64,000 nucleotides of DNA from Diphasiastrum complanatum (Eukaryota; Streptophyta; Lycopodiopsida; Lycopodiales; Lycopodiaceae), in contig CM055102.1 in assembly GCA_029204225.1 (NCBI GenBank), forward strand, positions 5,383,520 to 5,447,519, given 5' to 3'. Shown in pieces: positions 36,358-46,258 of the stretch. The notes beneath the pieces were generated by a model. The model ran no database searches. It was not told where the DNA came from and worked only from the letters and a program-made list of their open reading frames with translations. The first letter of the stretch is position 1. Each line of letters begins with the position of its first letter. The position numbers and the translations under genes were made by a program.

Positions 36358-37604
36358 ACAAACTCAATTTGCCATATCTATCAAATACTTTTATTTTTTA
36401 AGCTTATAGTAAGGAGAAACTAGTGGTTCGACTACCAATTGAACAACTAACTTTATTTTTATGACACAAATGTGTGAGAGGCTATCTTGAGAAAAATATT
36501 TCATCTTATTTGAGAAGGATATAATATACATCTTGGAAGGTGATACACTCTATATGAAGATTGGAGGTAAAATATCCACACACATTACACTTGCATCAAT
36601 TAGACACAGTGGTGTATGCATCCATCTGATGAAAAATCTGAGACCTTGCATTTCATGTCTACTTGCATTATGCATTGATCTTAAGATGGGATGAAATGTT
36701 CTAGTACGTGGGATGGGCATTTTTGTTGAATAGTGTCATGAGGGTGGTATTGAGAGGAAAAATGAAGATGAGAATGGATAAAACATTACCAGTGGGGATG
36801 TGAGTGAAGGAAAAGAAAAGAAAAAAAAACACCTATTGATGATCATGGATCTATGTCAAAGACATCTGTTGTTGCTGAAGACCATCTTGGATCTTTTATT
36901 GAGAATATTTGTGAGATCTTTTGAGTGATGAGTGGAAAAATGAGTGAGAGAATATGATGAGTGTTTTTCATTTTGTTGTTCATAAAGTCTTGAGAGATAT
37001 GATTGGATCATAGATTTTCTTTTGTAAGAATATAAAATATTAGATCTCAATTCAAAATCTATCTATGAGAGTAGAAACGTGAGGTATAGCATGAACATTT
37101 GCTTTAAAAAAAACTATGTATTATATAAGAAGTGAATAGATTTTTATGAGAGAGAGATATTCACAATGTGAATGACGAAAGTCCAACTTTTAGAACCAGT
37201 TGCATTGCACACACTACATTATATGAAGACCTAGACACAAAGCTAAGAAACTGCATTCATATCTTGTTACGACAATGAAGATTGCATTAAGCATTACATT
37301 ATGATTTTGATGGGAGTGGGAGCATATTTTCTATAGACACGGGCTGGATGTAATGCAGGATTTTCATTCTGGATAAAGACAATGTTGCTGAAAGATCTAA
37401 AGGATGAATCAATGGCCTTTGGATTTATGCTCCTGAATAATAATGGTTAGCATCACACTATATTGTGTGCTGAGCCCATTAATTGACGAAGAAAACCTTG
37501 AAATGCTGAAAAGATGAAAAGATCGTCAGGCTAAATCAATGGCTTTATGATACAAAATCAAATGTCAAAGACTATTCCCTCTGTTCGCGGGGATGCTTCA
37601 CATT

Positions 37605-37621
37605 TAAGTGGGGGGAAAACA
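37605..37621 (+). other. Polypurine tract of G3
   Basis: AAGTGGGGGGAAAACA followed directly by the LTR start TGTTGTGCA. Confidence 0.8.
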
Positions 37622-40469
37622 TGTTGTGCATTTTTCTGGTCAAAATTTCAAAATTTCAGCAACTACAATCATTGATGCTAATTTTCTAAAAGAAACTGTG
37701 CTAGATGTATCTCATATGTGCAAAATCTGCTATTATGCCACTTTTTACTGATGTACGAAAGTGGCTATGTTAAAGAGTAGCTATGAAATTCTATGGCATG
37801 TTCAAATGTATCAAGTCGTCAAATGACAGTTATATCAGAAGAATTAGAGCTATTTTTAAAACTTTACTATTTTTAATAAGTTTGTTAAATAGCAATACTT
37901 ATAAGTGACTCTGATGGACAAAAATATCTATAGTTGTTAATGGCCATTGTTTTCCATGTTGTAATTGATCAATGTATCTTATTTGTATCATGATTAATAA
38001 AAGATGCCCAGGTACCTTTAAGGCACTGACTTAAGTTTCAAGGAAAGGTCCAAAGGCTAAGGGTCCTGCAAACAACGACACTCAAAGTTCAGTTCAAGAC
38101 GAAGACAACCAATCAACGAAAATACAACAATTGAATCAACGATCATCACAAATAATACTCTTTTGAAGATTAAGGAATGTCCTAAGGTTAATGGTCATGA
38201 AGACAAAAGGACGTTCAGTCACAGTTTCTAATGACGAGCAGTTTATGATTCAAAATGTCTAAGTAAAGAACAGGACAGAAATTGCCAGTTCAAAATTGCC
38301 AATTTAAAGTACTATGTCGATTCTCAAATTGAAATCAATGAGCAAATAATGAAAGTCTTTATTGCATTGCAAAACATGATGATCAGACGATTTGCGGTGG
38401 CGAGGATTATATTGTCTTCATGAAGTTTCAATTGAGAAGCAATTGTTGATTGCTCACAGAAGATTATTCGAGTTCCATTTGGGAATAATAGTTGAGAATA
38501 TAAAGCACTAAGTTAGGGTATGTGAAAATAAAATGGATGTCAGTTAATTTCTTGGAGACATAAATCGTCCATGTACCTGTATCTTGAAAGTAATTCAAAG
38601 CATGAAAGGAAAATGGTTCTTGAGGCCAAAATAGTTTATAAAAGAGTTGTGTCAATATGAAGACTCATAAGACAATTATGAATGCATTTTGCCCTTCAAT
38701 AAAGGGTGGTTATGAAGTAGAGACACTTCGAATGGTCAGTGGAGCAGAGTTTCCACTATGGTCTTTTGGATGATTCGGAAAACATCCAATTTGCTATGGA
38801 CACATGTCCAACGGATATGGAAATTTTTATGATAATTCGTAGAATGGAATTTAGTGGATCGGATTCAAGGGAGAAGGAGAGATTGTGGTGTTTTGAAGAG
38901 GATGGCCTTTCAAACCATTTTCTCCCACGCAAGGAGAAGGGGGATGAGGCATTCGGAGGTCGTTCTGGTGATGTAGAGAGATTGGATAGTATGATCGATT
39001 TTGGAACTATGATCATGTGAAGAAGACATTTCATGTAGATCTGTCTGCGCTCTTGCCTACTGCTTCATCACTGGTCAGACTTAATCTCTGTCTGAAATCG
39101 CTGGTCAGGCTTTAGCCTCTGTCTGAAATTGTTGTCAAACTTTCATATTCCTTTTTGATGCAATGGACTGACCTTCATCTCTCTCTCATGTAGCGTATCC
39201 ATCCATTCCCTTTAAAACAATCATTGTTCTACATCTTCCCCTCTCTGAAATTGCTACCTTCCCTCATTCTCTTAGTCGCTACACCTCCATCTCTCTCTGA
39301 GTTGCTCCATATCTCTCTCCTTCCTCATCCTACTGCGCTCTCCATCTGTCTGCGCACCTGCTCTCCATCTATCTACCTGCGCATCTCTCTATCTTTCTTC
39401 CTACAGCCGCAGATCTGCCACTCTGTCTCTCGTTGTCTCTCTCACAGTCGCGCTCTCTGATCTCTCTCTTTTCATATCTTTGTCCATTGATTTATCTCTC
39501 TCTCATTCGATTCATGGAAAGGTGAAGAAGATGACCCGACAAATAAAAGATGGAGACATGCAGTTTGAAAGGACTTTAGTACATTCACAGAAAATATTCA
39601 AAGTCACTTTGAAACAATGAAGTACATATTGAACCAGACCTGCTGAAGATCCCTTAACCTGTGGACATGCCCTTGAAACTTAAGTCAAAGTAAAAAGACT
39701 GAGGTAATTTTTATTGCTCATCTCTGTTTTGACTCATCTTAATTCACTTCATAATACATATAGAAGATGAGTAAATGTTATTCAGTATATTATTTCAATG
39801 GTTATGAATGGAATTAAAGAATGGAATCTGATCAGTCTATTTATACTGAATGTGTAATGCAGTAAAAGATGACTAATGGATTTACCTTCTGCAGTAAGAA
39901 ATATAGTTTTACAGTCATTAATAATTCACTAATTTATTGTCTGAGGTGAAAAAACAGTCAACATAAAATAGATTTCAGTTTCTGTTTTGGTTTACCGAAT
40001 ATGCTCTATGCTTAACAAACATAATGGCAATTTACAAGCATAATAAATCCCATATTGCTGATCCATTGAAAAACATGGAAAAGCTACCGCTCAAAGTGGT
40101 TGAAAAACACCATTAGAGCTATATGTATATTATATATTTCCAAAACCACATACATTATCATGATAAAACCATTGAAAAAGATGGTCAAGCTTTCGTAGAT
40201 AAATCATGGCAATTGCATCAAAGATTGAATAAAATTAAGTTTGCTTGATTGGAGAGAATACAAGAACTAGTAAATGAAGAACATTTATATCATTAAAAAG
40301 AATATTTGAGATGGACTCCTTATGAGGTGAATGGATTCAAACTTAAGTTACCTTCTAGTATAATCTATGGCAATATCCGAACTAGAAACCCAATGACTGG
40401 CTTCATAATCATACCAAAACCCCTGCTATAGTGTTATGAACACTATTAAGCAACACCAGACGTACCACA
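37622..40469 (+). repeat. 3' LTR of G3, 2848 bp, with a replaced middle
   Basis: Starts TGTTGTGCATTTTTCTGG and ends ACGTACCACA. The first 450 bp and last 450 bp match the G1 LTR (for example TTAATAAAAGATGCCCAGGT and CATTGAAAAAGATGGTCAAG), but about 38070-39950 does not. It holds a 93-codon open frame (38739-39020) and a TCTC-rich stretch (39170-39510) instead of the GC-richer block of G1 and G2. Confidence 0.7.
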
Positions 40470-40973
40470 CAAATTTTGACAGAAAAGACACAATTAACAA
40501 AATTGTTCGCAAACAATTTCCTGACACACGACACGAAATTGTTTGGCGACACAAAATCTTTCTTGCTCCACGAACGGCCAAGAAGATCAGCCAAGTACCA
40601 TGGGGTACAAATATTTGGTCACATATCATGACATCAGCAGAAGTATTCTAGATCGTGGCTAATCTGCCACTCTTGTAATTCGCGATTAGTTGTAGATGTT
40701 TAATCTTTCTAATTTGTAAGTTACACGACACGACACAAAAAAATTTGCGAACTATATAATTTTTGTTTGATGCATAATATTGTAAAAAAAGACAAGAAGT
40801 CAGAAGACGAAAAATACAGAATACATGTCCGCCTGCGTGCGAGACATTTTTGTAGAGGATCTACAGATCCAGAAGTTCGCTAGTAAGCGAGACACGATTC
40901 GTGAGAGAACTGTATTTCTCTCACGCCAATGCACTGCGTGGATCTGTCATGCAGTGCTTGAAAAGTAGTTGTT
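40470..40973. other. Segment left of element D, probably part of an older LTR
   Basis: Starts where the G3 LTR ends. Contains repeated TTCGCAAAC/GACACGA-type words also frequent at 43769-44549 on the other side of D, so D may have inserted into this sequence. No coding signal. Confidence 0.35.
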
Positions 40974-41690
40974 TGTCACGGAAGCGAGACTGTTTCATGT
41001 TTGTCTTCTCAGTTTTCGGATTCGCGAACAATTTTCTGTCTTTAATTTTTCTTTTCGTGCGGAAGCTCTTACAAAATCCCAGACACGCGACTACGCATCA
41101 CAGGACACATTCTATTCTAGCAATCAAGACACATAGCACAAGATAAAGAGATACACGAAAATAGAGTGACTATATTATCAGTTTGGCTTTGGAGCGAGAT
41201 CGTTAGTGTCTCGCTCGTTGGCAGATTGACACTCTGCTCTTACGCTATGTTCTGCTCATTTGGCAGACTTTCATGCACATCTATGGTATTTTTGCTTTCT
41301 TACTCTATTCGCTACGTCTCTCTTTGTCTCTTACAGATCTCTATATTCACTCTCTTTGTTATGATCCAGAGAGGATCGTTTATACCTCCACTGTGTGGAG
41401 TTTACAAGATAGCTAAACGTAGAATCACAAGACTAGTTAATGCTAATCAACTAGTTAGTTAGTCTCTGTCGTTGCTATTCGTTTCAGCTGGACGAGAAGC
41501 CCGTTGAGCTGCCAGCTGGCAGCGCGAAAGATTTCTCTTCGTTTGTTTTGTAGTCTCCCATTTGCTCTCGTTCTTTTCGTTTCTTTTTGTAGTTTTTGTT
41601 TTGCGTCCCTTTTGCGGTTTGCGGTCCTGGAGGTGTGCTTACGGTTCGCGAATGATTCGCAAACCATTCGTGCTTCGAGTCAAAGACGCA
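40974..41690 (-). repeat. 3' LTR of D, 717 bp
   Basis: TGTCACGGAAG at one end and GACGCA at the other on the plus strand; near-identical in layout to 43051-43768. Confidence 0.82.
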
Positions 41691-41701
41691 TTACCCTCTT
41701 G
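41691..41701 (-). other. Polypurine tract of D
   Basis: Minus strand CAAGAGGGTAA directly before the 3' LTR start TGCGTC. Confidence 0.65.
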
Positions 41702-42985
41702 AACCTTGCAGCTTTGTTTGTTTAATTCAATTGTCTTTATTTGCTTGGCAAAAAGTGGCTTGTCGAGCGGTTTTGTGAGCTGATCTAAAATCATATTTTC
41801 TGATTTATTTGGACATTCTGCAACTCTATGATTTTCTCCACATGCAAAGCATCCAAGTGGTACTCTGGTCCAGTTTCTAGATGCTTGTTGTTGTGCGGCA
41901 GCATAAATAGCATATTGTTCTGAAGATCTACCTTCTTGATCATTACCATAGTTCCATTGCTCAACACTTCTGTAAGATTTTGGTTCCATCAAATTGGCAG
42001 GAGGAGCGGGGTGCTTTGGTGGGGCAGGTAAGGCTAATCGTTCTGGCTATCCAAGAGCAGATTGACGAGCTGCCATATTTCCTCCATAATGTGGTTCTCG
42101 ATATCCCATCTGGGCATACCGTTGCTAAATTATCTGAGGATTGAAGTTGCAAAAATCAGTCTCATGATCAGGTGAATTACACAAATGGCATATACTGATT
42201 TCCATTTGCAGTCATATGCAGAATGCCTTTTCTTCTTGTAGTGCATGTAGGGTATTGTTGGATTGAACCAACATTTGTTGGCCGTATGGCCTGGTTTGTG
42301 GCAGTGATCATAGGAAGTTAATTGTTGATTTGAGGACTTTGTCTTCTCGAATCTTGGCTTGTTTTTGTTCTTCTTCTTTCCTTTCGTGAAGAGAGCTTTC
42401 TCTTGATCACTACTTCCCTCTCCTTCGTCTTTCATCAGTCTCTCAACAGCGACAAGACTGGCTGCTTTGTCGAATGTCATATCTGGTAGACTCAGTATGA
42501 GCATTCTCAATGGCTGATAGGACATCGGTAGAGATTTCATGAAGTACATCAACTGCTGTGGTGCTAGGACTTGGTGCTCCTATCTTGATGCAAGAAGTTG
42601 AGCGAAGATCGTTCTGATCTTCTCAACGTGCTGATCCAACTGGTTGCCATCCCACCATATTGATTGCAGTTGATTGTGAAGGTGCATGACTGAAGCTGCA
42701 GTCCTCACTTCATACTTCTGTTTCAATCTTTCCCATGCTGCATGGCTGCTCAATCTGCATGAGTAGATCTTCATTTATGGATGAAACGATGATCGCCATT
42801 GCGCACTCATCCTTTCTAATCCATTCAGCTCTCATCGGGTCTCCCTTTGGAGGCTGCACCTCTAAGAGCTCCATCACCAACCAGATGCCTTTGCCCTTTG
42901 GGAGTGTTTTGATTTTAAATTTCCAAATTCTATAATTTGCACCATCAAGACTGATTGCTACTCTGGTCTGGGTTGTCGTAGCCAT
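41702..42985 (-). pseudogene. Gag of D fused to an RNase H C-terminal stub
   Basis: Starts MATTTQTRVAISLDGANYRI and carries the UBN2 pattern (AAWERLKQKYEV, MKSLPMSYQPL) and up to three zinc knuckles. Two have lost cysteines (YDHCHKPGHTANKC and MHYKKKRHSAYDC); the third (CFACGENHRVAEC) is intact. A frameshift near 42750, a stop near 42578 and another break near 42128 interrupt it. The tail QLTKPLDKPLFAKQIK is RNase H-like. It would not make a full Gag now. Confidence 0.75.
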
Positions 42986-43039
42986 ATTGTGTTGTCTGGA
43001 AGAATAACTGCTGGGATATCAATAGTGATAACAGATCAA

Positions 43040-43050
43040 CTCGGATACCA
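43040..43050 (-). other. Primer binding site of D
   Basis: Minus strand TGGTATCCGAG, one mismatch (plus shortening) from the iMet-type TGGTATCAGAGC, directly after the LTR. Confidence 0.7.
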
Positions 43051-43768
43051 TGTCGCGGAAGTAAGAGACTGTTTCGTGTTCGTCTTCTCACTCTTCTAAT
43101 TCGCGAACAATTTTTTGTCTTTAATTTTTCTTTTCGTGTGGAAGTTCTTACAGGATCCCAGACACGTGACTACGCATCATAGAACACATTCTATTCTAGC
43201 AATCAAGACACACAGCACAAGACAAAGAGATACACTAAAACAGAGTGACTGTATTATCAGTTTGGCTTTGGAGCGAGATCGTCAGTGTCTCGCTCGTTGG
43301 CGGATTGACACTCTGCTCTTACGTTGTGTTCTACTCATTGGCAGACTTTCATGCACAGCTATGGTAATTTTGCTTTCTTACTCTATTTGCTACGTCTCTC
43401 TCTGTCTCTTACAGATCTTTGTATTCACTCTCTTTGTTATGATCTAGAGAGGATCGTTTATACCTCCATTGTGTGGAGTTTACAAGATAGCTAAACGTAG
43501 AATCACAAGACTAGTTAACACTAATCAACTAGTTAGTTAGTCTTCGTCGTTGCTATTCATTTCAGTTGGGCGAGAAGCTTGTTGAGCTGTCAGTTGGCAG
43601 CGCAAAAGATTTCTCTTCGTTTGTTTCGTAATCTCCCGTTTGCTCTCGTTCTTTTCGTTTCTTTTGGTAGTTTTTGTTTTGCGTCCCTTTTGCGGTTTGC
43701 GGTCCTGGAGGTGTGTTTGCGATTCACGAATGATTTGCGAATCGTTCGTGCTTCGAGTCAAAGATGTG
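43051..43768 (-). repeat. 5' LTR of D, 718 bp
   Basis: Starts TGTCGCGGAAG on the plus strand and ends GATGTG, where the partner LTR has GACGCA, so the CA end is mutated. Confidence 0.82.
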
Positions 43769-44090
43769 TTGACTGTCGCGAATCGTTCTCGTTTGACTTT
43801 CGTATCTTGTTTGTGCTGTGACAAAGTTGTAGGAGTTCACCATTTCTGACACTGTTGTGCACATATTAATCTGTATGATTGTATGATCTCGAATGTCTTT
43901 TTGTCTACTACTATTTGTGTGTCTGATTTGCTTGTTTATTCGATTCTGCACTTTGGTTTGATTTGATCGAATGCTATATTAATCTATTAAAGTAGATTAG
44001 CAGTGTCTATCTACACTCTGAAGGATTGTAGGAATGATGTAGCCGGCAGTGACCATCAATCATATCTGAATTCCTAACGAACTGATCTTG

Positions 44091-44150
44091 TTCACGAATC
44101 CTTTCGCTTCTTCGCAAATCCTTTCGCTTCTTCGCAAATCCTTTCGCTTC
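44091..44150 (+). repeat. 20-bp tandem repeat, 3 units
   Basis: Units of TTCGCAAATCCTTTCGCTTC, the first reading TTCACGAATC at its start. Part of the F LTR-like sequence. Confidence 0.9.
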
Positions 44151-44213
44151 GTGCTTTGCTTTGCAATCACTTGGCTATAAGGGTAAATCAATATCAGAGC
44201 TTATCTAAGTTTC

Positions 44214-44243
44214 ATTTCGTTTCGTTTCGTTTCGTCTCGTCTC
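44214..44243 (+). repeat. TTTCG pentamer array
   Basis: About five TTTCG-like units ending in TCTCG variants, within the F LTR-like sequence. Looser versions occur near 44285 and 44365. Confidence 0.85.
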
Positions 44244-44661
44244 ATTATAGAGCCTGATTGATCTTGTCGCGAACTCTTTCGCTTCGTTTCATTTCGTGTC
44301 GTTTCACGATCTCTATGCTTCCAGCATGAATCAAGGTCAGAGCTCACCTAAGTTTCGCTTTGCTTCGTTTCGTTTTCATCTAGATTTCGTCTTTTTTCAT
44401 TTTGTTGTGTTGCAGAGCCTGATTGATCCAACACGAATTGTACTCGAATAGAAATAATTCAAGATTCACGAAACTGTTTGCAAATCGTTCGAGATTTTTC
44501 TATCAGTTTGTCACCAGAGTTCTAGCTCTAAGCACATTTTTCGCATCAATGATATCAGAGCCTACTTTGTCATGGTCTAACATAGCCGACAAGCTATCAG
44601 ATCCAAGGGGCTAAGCATTTAAACAAACAACCATCAACAAGTGAACACGAATTCAGAAGCA

Positions 44662-44847
44662 ATGGCTTCAATCAGCAGCATACAATCCAAGATCTGTACA
44701 ATTCTGGATTCATCAGGATCTAACTTTCTGGCATGGAAAGTTAAGACCTCACTGATACTAAAGGGTGAAGGATTATTCCCCAAGGTAGATGGCACCGAGG
44801 AGATGCCTACAACAACAGGCAAGGAGCTACACGAATGGAGGGAGAGT
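44662..44847 (+). pseudogene. Gag N terminus of F, interrupted
   Basis: MASISSIQSKICTILDSSGS then NFLAWKVKTSLILKGEGLF and VDG: the start of a UBN2-type copia gag. It breaks after HEWRES where E begins. Confidence 0.65.
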
Positions 44848-46077
44848 GTTGGAATTTAATCTAACTCCTACTCATCCCAACAGCCCTCCTTCCTTCTCTA
44901 GATTTTTCCTCTCTCAAATGTAACCTGTAAAAATTGAATTGTCGTTACAATCTGGTTTTTTACTCGTATTTTTTTGCACAGCCAAAAAATGCAAAAAACC
45001 TGACACTGTGTTTTTACACTAAGTTTTCTGACAAACGACACTACAGTTTTACACGGGTTTTCACATAGGCGAAAAAGGCGAAAAACCCACCACTGTGTTT
45101 TTATATGGGTTTTCTGATAGGCGAAAAATGTGACACTTGTCCTACAAATCCCGAAGGTGTCTTCCAAACGCCGAAGGTGTCTTACAAATTCCGAAGGCTC
45201 TCCTCAAGTAAAGGCAAAGGCCAAAAGGCCAAAGGGTGTCGCATTTTCAGTCTGCCAAAAAATACACAGATTTTCGCAATCAGACCATAAAGCCTTCACG
45301 TTCCATCATTGAACTAATCAGTTTTACAACTGTTATCAATCTTGTAGTTGTAAAGTTAAGCTAGTACAAGATTCTTCAGCTGATATGTATACATACATGT
45401 AATTGAGCGAGGGCATGAAGAGGAGAGAATTATGATATGTAAGGTTAGATAGTGAAGAACGTCTTTTTCTCAGTAGCTGACTCTTCAGAGTTAGTGATCA
45501 TATATATATATATATATATATATATGCCAAAATTGGGACTTTTGCCAGATAGGAGTATTGGTTTAAATTGGTCTTTCTTGAATCATTTATCTTGAGAGTT
45601 AAGTCCCTAAGTGATGATTTAGCATGCATTGATGAGAACATAAAAGATGGTACTATTTTAGAACCTTAACATTTGTCTTTAATCTGCTAGTAGGTTCACG
45701 CGCTTATCAGCGCAATTGTATTGTGGACTGATCGTTGTATTTACAACTTCAATATACAGATTTGCTATTGTTCTACATCTTAGCATTCTTGTTGAATGAT
45801 AACTCTCGCTCCTCTCACACAAATTATTAAGAAGAGAATTATATGGTTGTCTTTGACGCCTGAATTAATTCTACATTCTCTTCATATCAGGTTATAAGTA
45901 TTAGAGGATTGCATGGCTGTCTCAGACGCCTAATTCCTTTTGCAATCTTTCTTTCACAACAGTCTATGACTCCTACACTGATAATCTGATTTCACACACA
46001 AAGAACTGCTCATAACTCCATTCTCCAAGTAATCCACAATCCCCCTGGTTATAACTATTTGTTTTTCTTTAATAGAA
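44848..46077 (+). repeat. LTR of element E, about 1.2 kb
   Basis: Begins TGTTGGAATTTAATC and is followed by a primer-site-like TGGTATTAGAGC at 46079-46090. Contains decayed 20-30 bp tandem repeats (GGCGAAAAA blocks at 45060-45130, CCGAAGGTGTCTT blocks at 45140-45200) and a TA run. A diverged partial copy lies at 55860-56330. The 3' end lacks a clear CA, so its limit is approximate. Confidence 0.55.
45500..45525. repeat. (TA)n microsatellite
   Basis: 26-bp TA run inside the E LTR; absent from the related copy at 55905, which has GAGAGAGA there. Confidence 0.9.
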
Positions 46078-46078
46078 G

Positions 46079-46090
46079 TGGTATTAGAGC
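46079..46090 (+). other. Primer binding site of E
   Basis: TGGTATTAGAGC, one mismatch to the iMet-type copia site. About 170 bp of leader follow, then the junction with C2 near 46258. Confidence 0.65.
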
Positions 46091-46258
46091 TGATATCTAT
46101 TTTTGCCCATAGAGTGATATCGGTGTCTGCTTCCACACACCATACGAATGTCCAATATTGTTTTGGTGGCGATTGCGTTCTAGACAAATGTGTTCAAAAG
46201 TTGGTACGTCGAATGGAGATCTGTTGGCACTTTTGTGCTAGTCCTAGTGCTGCTGTTG

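Larger units (their letters stand above)
36358..40469 (+). mobile_element. Ty3-like element G3, 3' part
   Basis: Plus strand: internal non-coding segment (36358-37604, inverted match to 29439-30710 of G2), polypurine tract (37605-37621) and a full-length LTR (37622-40469). Gag and the 5' LTR are absent. Confidence 0.75.
40974..43768 (-). mobile_element. Copia deletion derivative D: two LTRs, gag only
   Basis: Minus strand: 5' LTR (43768-43051), primer site (43050-43040), gag (42985 to about 41830), a stub of pol, polypurine tract (41701-41691) and 3' LTR (41690-40974). The LTRs are 718 and 717 bp. After the last zinc knuckle the frame jumps to QLTKPLDKPLFAKQIK, which looks like the extreme C terminus of a copia RNase H, so protease, integrase and RT have been deleted. 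It could only move with pol from elsewhere. Confidence 0.78.
43769..44847 (+). mobile_element. Copia element F: LTR end, primer site, gag start
   Basis: LTR-like sequence to about 44549, a primer site TGATATCAGAGCC (44550-44562, one mismatch from TGGTATCAGAGCC), a short leader, then a gag start (44662-44847). The gag is cut by TGTTGGAATTTAATC, the apparent start of the E LTR. The left LTR boundary is not defined. Confidence 0.6.

Noticed and set aside
38739-39020. 93-codon frame in the G3 LTR
   Set aside because: No counterpart in the G1 and G2 LTRs and no recognisable motif; likely chance.
46079-46258. Start of an E internal coding region
   Set aside because: About 170 bp follow the primer site with no gag start before the junction with C2.
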